This document shows, piece after piece, positions 1 through 11,619 of a stretch of 64,000 nt of DNA (the first letter of the stretch is position 1; every line of letters starts with the position of its first letter). The notes beneath the pieces are model-generated. The model worked only from the letters and a program-made list of their open reading frames with translations, did not search any database and was not told the DNA's origin. Made by a program: the position numbers and the translations under genes. The stretch is from Cristatella mucedo. Its lineage: Eukaryota; Bryozoa; Phylactolaemata; Cristatellidae. The stretch is taken from contig WPIO01000188.1 in the NCBI GenBank assembly GCA_009760855.2, positions 301,001 to 365,000 of the forward strand, in the 5' to 3' direction.

Positions 1-439
1 TTCCTGCATACACCCGAAAGCTAAAAAAGCCAGGGCTAACTTGTTCACTAGATAACTAAAGTCCTGCCAGACAAATACACGACAGATTTATGGCATTAAA
101 CAATTTTCTTGCTACCACTGAGAGGTCTCACGCCCAGATCTTATCTGCTCGGCTGACACAGTTTCAACCTTCTTCAGTACAAGAGTTGCACATTCGTTCC
201 ATAATAAAGCCCTCTCTAATTAAAGTAATTGTTCAATCAAAGCCTGTGACCTCCCTTGAGAGATTTACGCGATGTGGCTAGGATAACAAGGTTTAGTAAA
301 ACAAACTTTTCATTGATTGGCCAACATTGATTGGTTTCAGCTCAGAATAATGTAGTTATAAATATCAATTTCACTGAAGGTCCTGTCCCTGAATCGCTCA
401 CTCAGGTTACGTTAAGCAATTGATTTAGCAGGAAAAACT

Positions 440-1545
440 AGACTAGAGATCGCTTAACAAATTTATCCCTAGTCCCACCACTACTCTGCCTGTCAAAGCT
501 ATCAGAAAATTAATGGAGGACCCGTTAAACTTGTGCATCGAAACTTCAAACCTAGCAACACAGTTTCAGTTACGTAAAAGGCTTGGATGGGGTATAGGTA
601 CAGGTACCGAGAAAGCTATCTGTCATCGTATAAGTACAGCTTTTTGTCATTTGCATAGACGTGTGAGCCTGGATTGAGCTAGGCGATTATATCGGCAAGA
701 GAAAGAATATAAATGGCCATAAGAAGCGGACCAAGCACAGCGAGCTCTGATGTTACCCGTACTTTAGAGATGCCTTAGACACGACAGTTTCAGACTGGCA
801 TTTAATGCTGAGGAGTCTCCCAATGAGAAAGAGACCACACAATCGTAGTGTAGGGCATGATTCTCAGGCTAAATTAGAAGAGCTCGAGATGAAATGGGTG
901 ACTGATGGCATCCAATGCTAATGAAACCGTTGCAAAAATTTGGGCAGGCTATGACAGAGATACTATATCAAAGTTGGCTTAGCATTTCCTGCATCCCTTC
1001 CGAGCTTACCTAATTCATTGAGTGTAGGTCTTTCGGCTAAGCCATTGCGCACTAGCAGTTTTCAAGAAGCTCTGCTGAAGATCGGCTTCTCTGCCGCCAG
1101 CGACGGAGTTATCTCCTTAAACATACTCTTTCCTGGCCTGCACTCGCTCCCCTGCACTGGCTCCCCAACAAGCACCCGAAACATTCGCGATTTTCTCAGT
1201 CCCTTTCAAGTCCCTTCGTTCGCTTTCTCCCACCTATTCTCCCACTCTATTCTCCCGCCTATCAGGACCCCTTTCCAATCAGGGAGGCAACTTACCACAC
1301 ACGCTTCTGACTCAAGTCGTAAAGCTATGCTTTGAATCAACCCCAAATTCATTTAAAGACCGTGCCTTGTTTAGAATGCTTCCAAATATTTTAGGCACTC
1401 CCAATGACATTGCGACATACCCTAACTTTACTGAATTTAACAAGCAGCTAAATATGCTCCCATTTCCTACAGCACGCGTTGGGTAAGTTTTCGTTGTCCT
1501 TTATGTGCTTATACCTGCTGACACTGTTCATGTTAGTACTTAGCG
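440..1545 (+). pseudogene. Ancient L2-type LINE remnant (LINE-A-like)
   Basis: A very decayed LINE that follows LINE-A in order on the plus strand. Around 440-585 it matches the stretch reading ETSNLA just before the catalytic core. Around 935-985 it reads AGYDRDTISKLA, matching ACLDKDTTSKLV in the intact copy. Around 1,140-1,250 it matches the CTGCACTGGCT block (DLHWLPVKQ region), and near 1,350-1,545 it matches the ORF end and the start of the 3' UTR. Many stops and gaps; no catalytic YADD box seen. It is older than the other LINE-A copies here. Assignment is by eye. Confidence 0.5.
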
Positions 1546-3457
1546 ATAAGCATCGTTTCTATTTACTGCATATAAAGGGCCTTGTATGAGATTTATTTCT
1601 CTTTGGGTTTTGTACAAAAGTCGCACTAAACGTACAATGTGGTTGAGATGGAATAGGTTGTTAGAGAGGTTTTTTGGATTTCTCTACATGAGCAAGAACC
1701 AGCTGTCTGCATTATTTAAGCTAATATTTCAGCGCTTTACGATTAGCCGAAAAAACCTGAATCACTACGACGAACGTGTTTTTCAGTGGAGCTTGCGCTC
1801 TCCAGCTAAGCATCTTTGGTGGATTGGTCACAATTTTTTAAGATCTAATTAATGTTTGGTCTGTGGAAGATATACTCGATAGCCTGTGCCCCCGACAGCG
1901 GCTAATAAGACATCTAGAAGGAATTCGAAATGCTCTGACTCGTCGTCTGGAGCTGCGGCAGAGTTCCTAGTAAGGCCTAGTTGAATGTCCAGAAGTGGTT
2001 CTACTTGCTTCTACAGGCGCCAGCGAGTCGCAGCTAAAACTGTACTTCCCTACTGTGAACTCGGTCCTCTGTGGTCGAACTGCTTTCTTGGTATTGGTTT
2101 AGTCGCGCCGATTGCCTGCATGAGAAGAAAACCAGTAAACTTTGCGAAATCGTGATGGGGGCTAATCAGGAAAGATGTAAATATTCAAAATCTCACGTGA
2201 CTTGACACATTGCGTCTCTTTCCTCTCTCAAATCCACTCAGAAACGTGCGTTGCACCGATGTAATTTTCTGTAACTAGATCTGGAAAAATTGTGGCGACG
2301 CCTTTGCTGATCAGTTACTTTCATCCAACAAGCTCCGTGCCTTAAGCCTAGATTTCTGAAGCTCAGTAATGTACTTGGTAAGACAGAAATCTCTTATTCG
2401 ATCATTGAAATATTTACGGCAGATGTAGAATGGGTTTATCAGCGAAGCCACAATTATCAAATTTGACTCTGAATCTGCAATTGCTTCCATGTTGTCTCAC
2501 TTGCAGCTCTCTCGTGGGGACGGCTAATTTCTCCTTAGATGCACAGGGAAGCGAAGCTTGAAGCTGCTCTATTTCGCCAATGGCTACATGATGTTGTTAT
2601 ACACTATGGGAGGGACATACGGGCCAGTTCGAAGATTTGAATCGCTCACTTTCAATGCAGATGCAGCAGTTGCTTGAGTTGTTTGTTTGCTTTTGCCCAG
2701 TTCTTTTGGAAGCTGAACTCAATAAACATCTTATCTCCTCAGTAGCAGACGGCAATTATATCAGAATAATATAAATTATAGTATTCAAATAAGATTTGAT
2801 ATAGAGTACCTTATATTGTGCAAGCACTCTCATCCAGCTAGGTGCAACCATCTAGATTAGCAACAAACGTTCTCTTGCAGTGTTTGCACCTGAAATAGTG
2901 TCACCGTGACTCTTTTTTAGTCACCCCTCCTACAGCTATGGTGAAGTATGCTCAGGAAGCCATGAACACTTGAACGGTCTATTTGAATGAGCACTGTTTC
3001 ACTCTTATCTTGGCATTCCGCCTGCACCCGTATCAAAATCTATATATGGTTGATATAAACTCGTATAAATTTAAGTTACAATTTTATTTTTTCCTGGCAT
3101 CACTAACTTAGGCGGGAAAACGTTGGCAATATGTGAGAGTCTTAGGTCGCAGCACCTATCAGCAAAATCCAGGAATTTCAAAATATCTTTATTCCGATTG
3201 TTAAAGTAAAGATTTGTTGGAACGAACATTAGTAAATTTCTAGATAAAGTAATCGAATTTTTAGGAAAATACATGTTATATTAATGAAACGCCAATTGAC
3301 CCCTAAGGAAACTTAGTCTATGTGGATTGTTTACTATCCAAGCAAGCAATATTCACATTTTTGTTGTATAGATCTTTTTAGGCTGATTTCTGTTTCAGCT
3401 GTTTTCAAATCATGTGAACTTGAGTTTTATAGTAACAAAAGGATGTAATTTCAATAA
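1546..3457. other. Unassigned AT-rich sequence
   Basis: No gene, tRNA, tandem repeat or recognisable element was found. Short open frames occur (for example 1,586-1,852 plus and 3,071-3,274 minus), but they have no motif, no good splice borders and no similarity that I recognise. Old, unrecognisable transposon DNA is possible. Confidence 0.4.
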
Positions 3458-3540
3458 ATACTTTATTTGTATAGTGCCTAAAGATAAATTAATACATATC
3501 CAGGCGCTTAGCATACACAGCAGGGCTTGAAACATCGATT
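3458..3540 (-). mobile_element. SINE-1 remnant (3' part)
   Basis: On the minus strand this keeps the B-box area (near CAGGGCTTGA on plus), the CAGGCGCTT block and the tail close to ATTTGTATAGTGCC. It matches the better SINE-1 copies near 34.2 and 54.8 kb. The 5' tRNA-like part is lost or too diverged to see. Confidence 0.5.
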
Positions 3541-4089
3541 CCGGTCATAAGAACGTGGGTCTCTCAGTGAGCTCTAGCGGAATGAAATTATTTAAATATT
3601 TAAATTATAATAATTAAATTACTATTTTGAATTATTAAAAATGAATTTAGTCGTTGTGGCTACCGTTCATGTCAAAGAAATAGATTATATGGACGCTATT
3701 CGGTTGCTGTTTCTGAAGATCGGAAGATGTAAGCTATTGGTGTCAGAAAGAAGGGCGAGGCGATGTGTCAATGAGAATCAAACTCCAGAGGTTTCAGCAG
3801 ATGGGTTAGGGCTGGACTGTTAATTAACTTGTCAGGCCCCATTTGCAGAGAGCACAACAATAAGCTATGCTAAGGCTTGGAAGCCCTTAATCCTCGCGGA
3901 TCAACAGCAGGGTTCCATTGATGAGGTCACCTGTCTTGGAGAAAGATTTCAGAAGCTATTCGATATATTGCTTCGGGCTTTGTTGTAATAGAGAATAAAG
4001 AGGCTTGGAACATTGCTGTCAAGTAGTTTGAATGGCAATAGTCAGTGCAAGCGCAAACAAATTACTGGCTAAGCCAGCGCCTGGAAGCA
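3541..4089. other. Unassigned sequence upstream of LINE-A copy A1
   Basis: Holds an AT-rich patch near 3,585-3,640 and nothing else that I can name. It may include the far 5' part of copy A1, but no endonuclease motif was readable here. Confidence 0.35.
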
Positions 4090-6522
4090 AAGTTACAGAG
4101 TCGTAGATGCAAAGTCGTAGATGTGTGCCCACCTCCTCCTCTAAAAGAACCTGTGAATCGCGAAACCTCAAGACGCTTGAGATCGATGCTGTCGTGCGAG
4201 AATATCTGCTTCACCTCTGTTGCTCAGTCCTCCCTCTGATCTGTCATCATTGGTAGATAGCTACAAGACGACACTAGCTGACACGCTCGGCGAGTTTGCA
4301 CCTCTGACAAAGCACACTGTGCGCCCTCACACAGACGGTCTATGGTGTACCACAGACGTTAAACTACCCAGGTCTACTAAGCGAAAGCTTCAAAAAGCAT
4401 ACAAAGATCAGGACTGACTGCTCATCGACAGGCATATGAAGACTAATGTAGGTCGTACCAATCGATCCTAGCGAAGGCCTATTCTAGCTTCTATAAAAAC
4501 ATTGTTGAATCACAGATGCACAATCCAAAAAATGCTGATGTCGACAATCAACCATCTCCTCAACCACTCCAGATTAGCTCCTTACCTGATGATCCTTGTA
4601 ATGATCTAGCCGATCGCATCTCTCGATTCTCTGTGCAGAAGATAGACAAGATCAGGGAGTCCATCCCTCCGAAAACAACACCCCACCTACAATTATGTTC
4701 CCCGACTCCTGGCAGCACCTCAATGTCTACATTTAAGCAGGTCACTAGCGATGTCATCCTGAAGTTCATGTCCCAATCAAAGAAGATAACAAGTCCTTTG
4801 GACCCTATTCCCACTGTCCTGCTCCAACGATGCATTGATGTGCTGCTGCCATGCATAACTAGCATCATTAATATGTCACTAGCCTCAGGTCATGTCCAAG
4901 CACCCTTCAAAAAAGATGTAGTCAGGCCACTTCTCAAGAAATCTAGACCAAGAGAACTTGAGCAACTACCGACCAGTCTCCCTTCTACCATTCCTATCAA
5001 AGGCACTGGAATTGGTCGTGGCGGGCCAGCTGAACTCATATCTTGAAACTTCAAACCTTGCTAGTAAGTTCCAGTCTGGCTTTGAGCTAATCACTCAACA
5101 GAATCAGCATTGCTTAGGCTGTACAACGACTTACTCAGACATATAGACGATAGGTAGAGTGTCGCTGCTTGTCTTGCTAGATCTTTCTGCAGCTTACGAT
5201 AATATCGATCACTAAGTTGTTCTGGAGCGCCTCTCTTCTCACCTGGACATCACTGGCACTGCTCTGAAATGGTTCAGGTCCTGTCTCAGTGGGAGACTCG
5301 AGAGTATTGACGTCAATGGACCAAGATAACCCGAGGTACCTATGAAATATGGGGTATCTCAGGGCTCCGTGCTAGGTCCGGTTCTTTTCACGGTTTATAC
5401 TCTCCCTCTTGCTGATGTGATTGCCGAGCACAATCTAGAGTTTAACTTCTATGCGGATGACACTCAGATGTAACTTTGCTTTGAGCTCTCCCAGCATTCG
5501 AGCGCAAATTCTCTCAACTTACTTCCTGCATGAATTGATGACCTCTGCACATTGATAGCAGCAAATGTTCTAAAACTAAACGAAGATAAAACTAACATAC
5601 TAGTTATGGGCAGACCCAGTGTGATTCAGAATATGGAAAGGCTGGCGCTCAAAATTGGCTCTGCCAGCATATCTCCTGTTGAATCAGCTCAAAATCTAGG
5701 TGTCACGTTCCAAAGTGACCTCTCGTCAAACAACCACATCAGCTCCAAAATCAAGTCTGCCTACTTTAAGTTACATAACATGCTATAATTTGGTTTGTTT
5801 AGATAAGGATACCGCATCTAAGTTAGTCCATATATTTGTGACATCTCGTCATGAATTCTGTAACTCACTGCTTGCTGGCCTACCAGCATGTGCAATCAGG
5901 CGATTACAGCAGGTGCAAAACTCCGCAGCTAGGCCTGTCTGTCGTGAGCGTCGCAGCTGCCACATCACACAGCTTTTCGTCGACCCGCACTGGCTAGCAG
6001 TCAAGCAACGCATCGACTTCAAGGTTGTGCCGCTCACTTTTAGGTCACTTCATTCTTTGGCTACCCCAGCAGGCTAAGCATCGTACCACCTGCTTTTCGG
6101 AATCCAACAGTCTACCAATACCTCATACAAACCTCAAATCCTTTGGAGACCGTGCATTTAGTTCGTATGCTCCCAAAGCCTGGAACTCAATCCTGACATT
6201 CGTCAGAACCTCCCCTGACTTGACCACATTTAAAAAAAACTTAAAAACACACCTATTTAGGACAGCATTTAGTGGGTCCCTTTGATTCGTCCTTCATGTG
6301 CTTATGCGTGCTGACATTGTGCATGCTGCCACTACATGCACTTGCATGCTGACCATGTGCATATCAACCCTAACCATGTTATTTATGTTGTTTATCAAGC
6401 ATGATAGTACTCACCGTTTAATCGCGTCTTCCTTTGCAGGAAATATAAAGCGCCTAGAAAGAGATTGAGTCATCTGAAGGCATTGTATCAAGTGCATCAT
6501 TATAATTATTATTATTATTATT
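4090..6522 (+). mobile_element. LINE-A copy A1, long but inactivated
   Basis: L2-clade non-LTR retrotransposon on the plus strand. The 5' part (4,090-4,500) matches the linker between endonuclease and reverse transcriptase seen again at 19.1-19.5 kb. The RT core follows: SNYRPVSLLPFLSKALE near 4,960, DLSAAYD near 5,180, [13 protein letters not shown] near 5,350 and YADDTQM near 5,450. The C-terminal domain reads from 5,560 to 6,285. The 3' UTR carries the AAGCGCC hairpin and ends in (ATT)n at 6,522. Frameshifts and stops split the frame into at least six pieces, so no active enzyme is encoded. Confidence 0.85.
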
Positions 6523-6570
6523 ACACACAAGCACACACACATATACATATATATACATAAATATATCCTA
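6522..6570. repeat. (AC)n/(AT)n microsatellite after A1 tail
   Basis: Imperfect ACAC and ATAT runs directly follow the (ATT)n tail of copy A1. Confidence 0.7.
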
Positions 6571-6622
6571 AACGAATACGGGAAGTTCTGAAGTAAATAT
6601 CCTATATGACACAGTCTGATCC

Positions 6623-6918
6623 CTAGTTGCGATAGCATGTGGCCATGCATGAAAATTTATCACAGTTTTTACCGTAACCGAAGGTACATTTGTGGGGAGG
6701 CCATTCAGCACTCACAAGCAGGATGACTCTTGTGAAGCCATGGTGTCTGCGCTTTGACTTGCAGCGTTTGCTTGATTCTAGCCAAGGTAGACGGCATTTA
6801 AGGCAGTACCAAATTTTAAGAGGCGAAGCATCTAATCCAAATAGTTTTTCTGATCGACTGGTAAAGCCTTCTGGAGTCGCTACGGACAGTTTCAGCTTTG
6901 TCAATAGAGTCCGGTCTT
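6623..6918 (-). CDS. Candidate exon, Cys/His-rich (CCCH-like spacing)
   Basis: A single open minus-strand frame of about 98 codons, unlike any LINE frame here. It reads WYCLKC then a basic stretch (KRCKSKRRHH), and later HKCTFGYGKNC followed by two more Cys. The C-x7-C-x4-C-x3-C spacing recalls CCCH zinc knuckles of RNA-binding proteins, but the last ligand is Cys, so the resemblance is loose. A weak acceptor (GTGCTAAG) lies just upstream on the minus strand, and a strong donor-like CTT/GTGAGT lies inside the frame near 6,713. It could be one exon, a pseudogene or chance. No partner exon was found. Confidence 0.33.
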
Positions 6919-6984
6919 AGCACTAAATTTCACAGGTAATATGCTAGCCTTTTATAAGCAAGGTGAGTTTTATTACAATTGAGG

Positions 6985-7070
6985 GCAGTTATTTATTGCC
7001 TACTGCAAGCCGTATACATTGCAATAAAGACTTTTCTTTTGCTACATAAATGAGGCTGAAAAATGAGCCG
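6985..7070 (+). mobile_element. SINE-2 remnant (3' half)
   Basis: Matches the SINE-2 3' half: CTACTGCAAGC, then CTTTTGCTACATAAATGAGG. The tRNA-like half is not recognisable. Confidence 0.5.
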
Positions 7071-7762
7071 CCTTTTTGTCAAAAACAACATAAAACCTAG
7101 CACAAACATGCTTGAGACTGACACGGCATGCAGATGCACAGCAGTGGCTAAGCAAATTCGGTTCCGTTTTCAGATCTAACCAAAGGTCATCAAATTGCAG
7201 ACGGACAAAAGACGGCTCGCTCACGGATGCAGTGATGCTAGTAAATTTCTGCACTGCTACTCAAGAAAAACACCAAATGATTCCTCGTGACGTCAGTAGT
7301 CCACTGGCGACAGATGCTGCAGATGTTGGTAGTCCTAATGCCAAGGCCCCTGCAAATTCAGGACATGCCTGTATTATCCGTTCACTATCATGTTCGAAAA
7401 AAGTAGCTTATCGCATGATCAAGCTGAAACACACAAAGGATAGGCTTAACACAGGCTAGCTGACAAGAATCTATTAAGATCTGGTCAGGAATGTACATAC
7501 CATAGCAATTACACACTTCAAGATTGCTCACCAAAGTGCCCTCCAGAATCTTCATTGCCTACCTTCTCCCCTCATCGTTCACCCTCACTCCCTCTGTCCA
7601 CTTCTATTGTCTCACTCCATTTTCCATCACACTCACTTTGTTTTAAAGTCAGGCTCAAATTTCCATGCATATGGTTCCATGCAGTCAATTAATTAATACA
7701 AATCACTTGCAGGAACACAGCTAACCATCTGGTTGCATAGAAAATGAAAAACCCTACATCCT

Positions 7763-7807
7763 GAGATTGCACGAGGTTAAGAGATTGCACGAGGTTAAGA
7801 GATTGCA
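7763..7807. repeat. 18-bp tandem repeat, about 2.5 copies
   Basis: The unit GAGATTGCACGAGGTTAA is repeated exactly twice, followed by GAGATTGC. Confidence 0.85.
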
Positions 7808-7972
7808 AAAGCTGACACAAAGTCAAAGCAGATGCACCACTACTGCTGAAAGCAGTGGGACAAGCACCTGATGCGGACTCCTACAGAACCAGGGACATCA
7901 AGAATTTGGTAATGCTGCCCACCTATGCAACCTGAATTCTGCAAACTAAAGTAACAAAGTTATAGAAATAAT

Positions 7973-9125
7973 ACAGTTCATAAAGCACCCTAAGAGAACA
8001 AAACTCAAATCTGTCTCTCTCAAGAACTCAAATCTCTGTCGAGGTGCTTTACAATTGATGCACAGGATGCACTAATTGAATGATTAGTGGTACCATGCTC
8101 AATAAACTACAAGACTAACATGGTTAGGGGTTACATGCACATGGTAGACATGCAAGTGTGGTTAGTGGCAGCATGCACAGTCAGCACACATAAGCAAATA
8201 AATGACGAATCACAGGGAATCACTAAATGCTGTCGTAGGTAGATAAGTTTTTAGTTTCTTTTTAGATGTGGACAAGTCAAGAGATCTCGTGATGCCATCG
8301 GAAGTGAGTGCCAGGCTTTGGGAGCATAAGAACTACAGGCACGCTCTCCAAAGGATTTGAGATTTGCACGAGGTATAGATAAACAGTTCGAAAAGCAGGT
8401 GGTACGATTCTTAGCCTGGCGGGGAGGTAGATCTGATAGGTAAGCTGGAGCCAAAAATGTCGGGACCTAAAAGTGAGTGACAAAACCTTGAAGTCGAGCC
8501 AGAGCAGCGCCTAGAGAGAGATTAGGTTCTCTGAGGGCGCTTTATCAAGTGCATTATTATTATAATTATTATTGGCAAGAAGTGGTGTGAAGTGGCAACT
8601 GCGACCCTCACGACAGACAAGCCTAGCTGCATAGTTTTGCACCAGCTGTAATCGCCTGATTGCACAAGCCGGTAGGCCACCAAGCAGTGAGTTACAGAAG
8701 CCAAGACGGGATGTCAAAAATGTATGGACCAACTTAGATGTGGTATCCTTATCTAAACATGTCCAAAATTTAGCAACGTTATGTAGCTGAAAGTGGGCAG
8801 ACTTGACTGTGGACCTGATGTGGTCGTCTCTAAGGTTTTTAGCCCTAGCCTTTCCAATTTCTAAATGAAACTTGGTTTTCCCATAGCTAGTAAGTTGGTG
8901 CTGTCATCAATCAATTTAAGAAAATTTGCTGCCATCCATGAGTGGATATCATCGATACATGCAGCAAGAGATTTGAGAGAATTCGACCTGCTGGAGGGCT
9001 GGGAGGGATCAAATAAAAGGTAGAACTGAGTGTCGTCAGCATTGAAGTACATGCCTTTATTTCAGGGGTTCCTCTGACGATCTTTGCCCATTCACATCAA
9101 TACTCTGGAGTCTCCCATTAAGAAG
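7973..9125 (-). mobile_element. LINE-A copy A3, 5' truncated, decayed
   Basis: Minus-strand LINE-A covering the 3' UTR (7,973-8,230), the C-terminal domain, and the RT region back to about the YADD box (FNADDTQFYL on the minus strand near 9,045, with the Tyr changed to Asn). Several frameshifts. A short plus-strand LINE-A tail interrupts it at about 8,504-8,573. Confidence 0.8.
8504..8573 (+). mobile_element. LINE-A 3'-tail fragment inside copy A3
   Basis: About 70 bp in the opposite orientation to A3: the AGCGCC hairpin, GGGCGCTTTATC, then an imperfect (ATT)n. It replaces about 30 bp of the expected A3 sequence between the CCTTGAAGTC and AAGTGGTGTGA blocks. It is either an extremely 5'-truncated insertion or a rearrangement. 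Confidence 0.7.
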
Positions 9126-9184
9126 TAAACATCAACCAAACTGTGGGCCAGTTATACTTTATATGCTGCTAGTTCTAAACTTTA

Positions 9185-9455
9185 GTTTTTGCTTGCATGC
9201 AATAGTGCATGTCCTTCAGCTGTAAACTCCTAAGTATTTCAAGCTCCGAAAGACGCCTGTCATATTTAGAAGCAAATTCAGATCATGGAAAATCAGTCCT
9301 TCTCCTGGTTTCATCATCCATGAAGTTTTCAAACTTCAATACTTGCTCTTCCTCAATGTCCAGCTTCAAGCCTGTCCCTCAAATTCCAGCTATCCTCCAC
9401 CCTAAGGACTCGAGAGCATCAAGTTCTGTCCCAGCAGATTCTAAAGTGGTAATTT
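9185..9455 (-). pseudogene. Unidentified decayed coding sequence
   Basis: Read on the minus strand in one frame, this gives protein-like sequence broken only by two stops: TLESAGTELDALESLGWRI, then LDIEEEQVLKFENFMDDE, then SEFASKYDRRLSELEILRSL. The acidic, Leu-spaced pattern suggests helices. It lies between two LINE-A copies, so a retroelement gag-like or host pseudogene origin are both possible. I do not recognise the family. Confidence 0.3.
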
Positions 9456-9564
9456 AAAGGACACTCATTACATAGTCAATACTGGACCAGAAATATTTCA
9501 GCAACATCCACCTAGTCTTCATATTGTCATTTTTACTAAAGATATTGGAACAAGTAGTCATGGG

Positions 9565-11547
9565 TAATAATAATAATAATAATAATAACATATCACTTGA
9601 TAAAGCGCCCTCAGAGAACTCAATCTCTCTCTAGGCGCTTTACATTTGCTGTAAAGTGAAATGCGATTGAATGGTAAGTAAAATCATGCTTGGAAAACAA
9701 ACGAGATGAATAATATGGTTAGGGGTGACATGCACAGGGTCAGCATGCAAGCACGCATAAGCACATCAAAGACGAATCACAGGGACCCACTAATTGCTGT
9801 CCTAAATAGGTATGTTTTTAGGTTCCTTTTAAATGTGGTCAGATCAGGGGATGTTCTGACGCAGGTCGGGAGGAAGTTCCATGCTTTGGGAGCATACGAA
9901 CTAAATGCACGGTCACCAAAGGATTTAAGGTTTGTATGAGGTATTTCTAGACTGTTGGATTCCGAGAAGCGGGTGGTACGATGCTTGGCCTGATGGGGTA
10001 GTATATCTGACAGATAGGCTGGAGCCATAGAATGAAGGGACCTAAAAGTGAGCGACAAAACCTTGAAGTCAATCCGTTGCTTGACTGGTAGCCAGTGCAG
10101 GTCGGCGAGAAGTGGAGTAATGTGGCAACTGCGACGCTCGCGATAGACAAGCCTAGCTGCAGAGTTTTGCACAAGCTGCAATCGCCTGATCGCACATGCT
10201 GATAGGCCAGTAAGCAGAGAGTTGCAGAAGTCGAGACGGGATGTCACGAATGCATGAACTAACTTGGACGTGGTATCTTTATCTAAACATGCCCGAATTT
10301 TAGCAATGTTATGAAGCTGAAAATAGGCGGATTTGACTGTGGAGCTGATATGGTCGTCTAACGAGAGGTCGCTTTGGAATATGACAGCTAGATTCCGAGC
10401 TGATTCGACAGGAGATATGCCGGCAGCGCCAATTTTGAGAGTCAGCCTTTCCAATCTCTGGATCACACTGGGTTTGCCCATAACTAGTAAGTTAGTTTTA
10501 TCATCGTTAAGTTTTAGAAAATTTGCTGCCATCCATGTGCGGATGTCATCAATGCATGCAGCTAGTGAGTTGAGAGAATTTGAGGTGCTCGAAGGCTGGG
10601 AGGGATCAAAGCAAAGGTACAACTGAGTGTCATCCGCATAGAAGTGAAAGGCTAGATTGTGCTTGGCAATCACATCAGCAAGAGGCAGAGTATAAACCGT
10701 GAAAAGGACCGGACCTAGCACGGAGCCCTGAGGTACTCCATATTTCAGAGGTACTTCAGATGATCTTTGTCCATTCACGTCAATACTCTGGAGTCTCCCA
10801 CTGAGATAGGACCTGAACCACTGCAGAGCAGTGCCAGTGATGCCCAGGCGAGATGAGAGGCGCTCTAGAAGAACTTTGTGATCGATGGTATCAAAAGCTG
10901 CCGAAAGATCAAGCAAAACAAGCAGAGACACTCTTCCCATGTCTGCATTCCTAAGTAGGTCGTTGTATACCTGAAGCAATGCTGACTCTGTGGATCGATT
11001 AGCTCTAAAGCCAGACTGGAACTTACTAGCAAGGTGTGAGGTTTCGATATACGAGTTCAGCTGGTCCACCACGATCCGTTCGAGTGTCTTTGATAGGAAT
11101 GGTAGAAGTGAAACTGGGCGGTAGTTGCTCAAGTTCTCTTGGTCAAGTGTAGCTTTCTTGAGAAGTGGCCTGACTACACCTTTTTTGAAAGGTGCTGGGA
11201 CATGACCTGAGGCTAGTGACATATTAATTATGTTAGTTATGCATGGCAGCAGCAGATCAATGCAACGTAGGAGCAGGACAGTGGGAATAGGGTCCAGAGG
11301 ACTTGTTGTCTTCTTTGATTGAGATACGAACTTTAGGACTAGATCACTAGTGACCTGCTTAAATGCAGACATTGAGGTGCAGCCAGGAACCGAGGAACAG
11401 CATTCTAGTGGGGAGGTTGTCATCGCAGGGATGGATTCCCTGATCTTGTCTATCTTCTGCACAAAGAATCGAGAGAAGCGATCGGCTAGATCATCATTAG
11501 GATCATCAGGTAAGGAGCTAATCTGGGAACGGTTGGGGAGATAGGTC
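9565..11547 (-). mobile_element. LINE-A copy A2, best preserved
   Basis: A 5'-truncated minus-strand LINE-A with full 3' UTR, hairpin and a clean (ATT)n tail (AATAATAAT on plus at 9,565-9,588). Homology to A1 starts at CAGATTAGCTCCTTACC on the minus strand near 11,540, so the endonuclease part is missing. The body has no frame-breaking mutation, so it is probably the youngest copy here. Confidence 0.88.
9777..11547 (-). CDS. LINE-A reverse transcriptase, 5'-truncated open frame
   Basis: Open for about 589 codons without a stop, from the truncation point to the stop at 9,777. Counting from the GTG at 11,462 (561 codons), it has NYRPVSLLPF (113-122), FQSGFRANRSTESAL (148-162), DLSAAFDTIDH (185-195), [13 protein letters not shown] (242-254), and the catalytic box YADDTQLYL (275-283). 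FLKLNDDKTNLLVMG follows at about 315-329. The C-terminal region has HAFVTSRLDFCNSLL, DLHWLPVKQRIDFKV and a final LKTYLFRTA. This order and wording fit the L2 clade, which reverse-transcribes its own RNA at a nicked target. The GTG is not a claimed start; the true N-terminus is missing. Confidence 0.85.
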
Positions 11548-11619
11548 AGTTAAACATGCCTACCAAAGCTTTAAAACAAGCAGTGCAAGTGCTTCTGAAG
11601 ATATGGAGCATATCGAGCC

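Noticed and set aside
7112-7459. Plus-strand 115-codon frame (QQWLSKFGSVFRSNQRSSN) as a transposase or gene
   Set aside because: No motif that I can match and no splice borders; begins just after a SINE-2 remnant.
6530-8735. CRISPR-like or phage features among short repeats
   Set aside because: Repeats are SINE and LINE fragments or microsatellites; there are no regularly spaced direct repeats with unique spacers.
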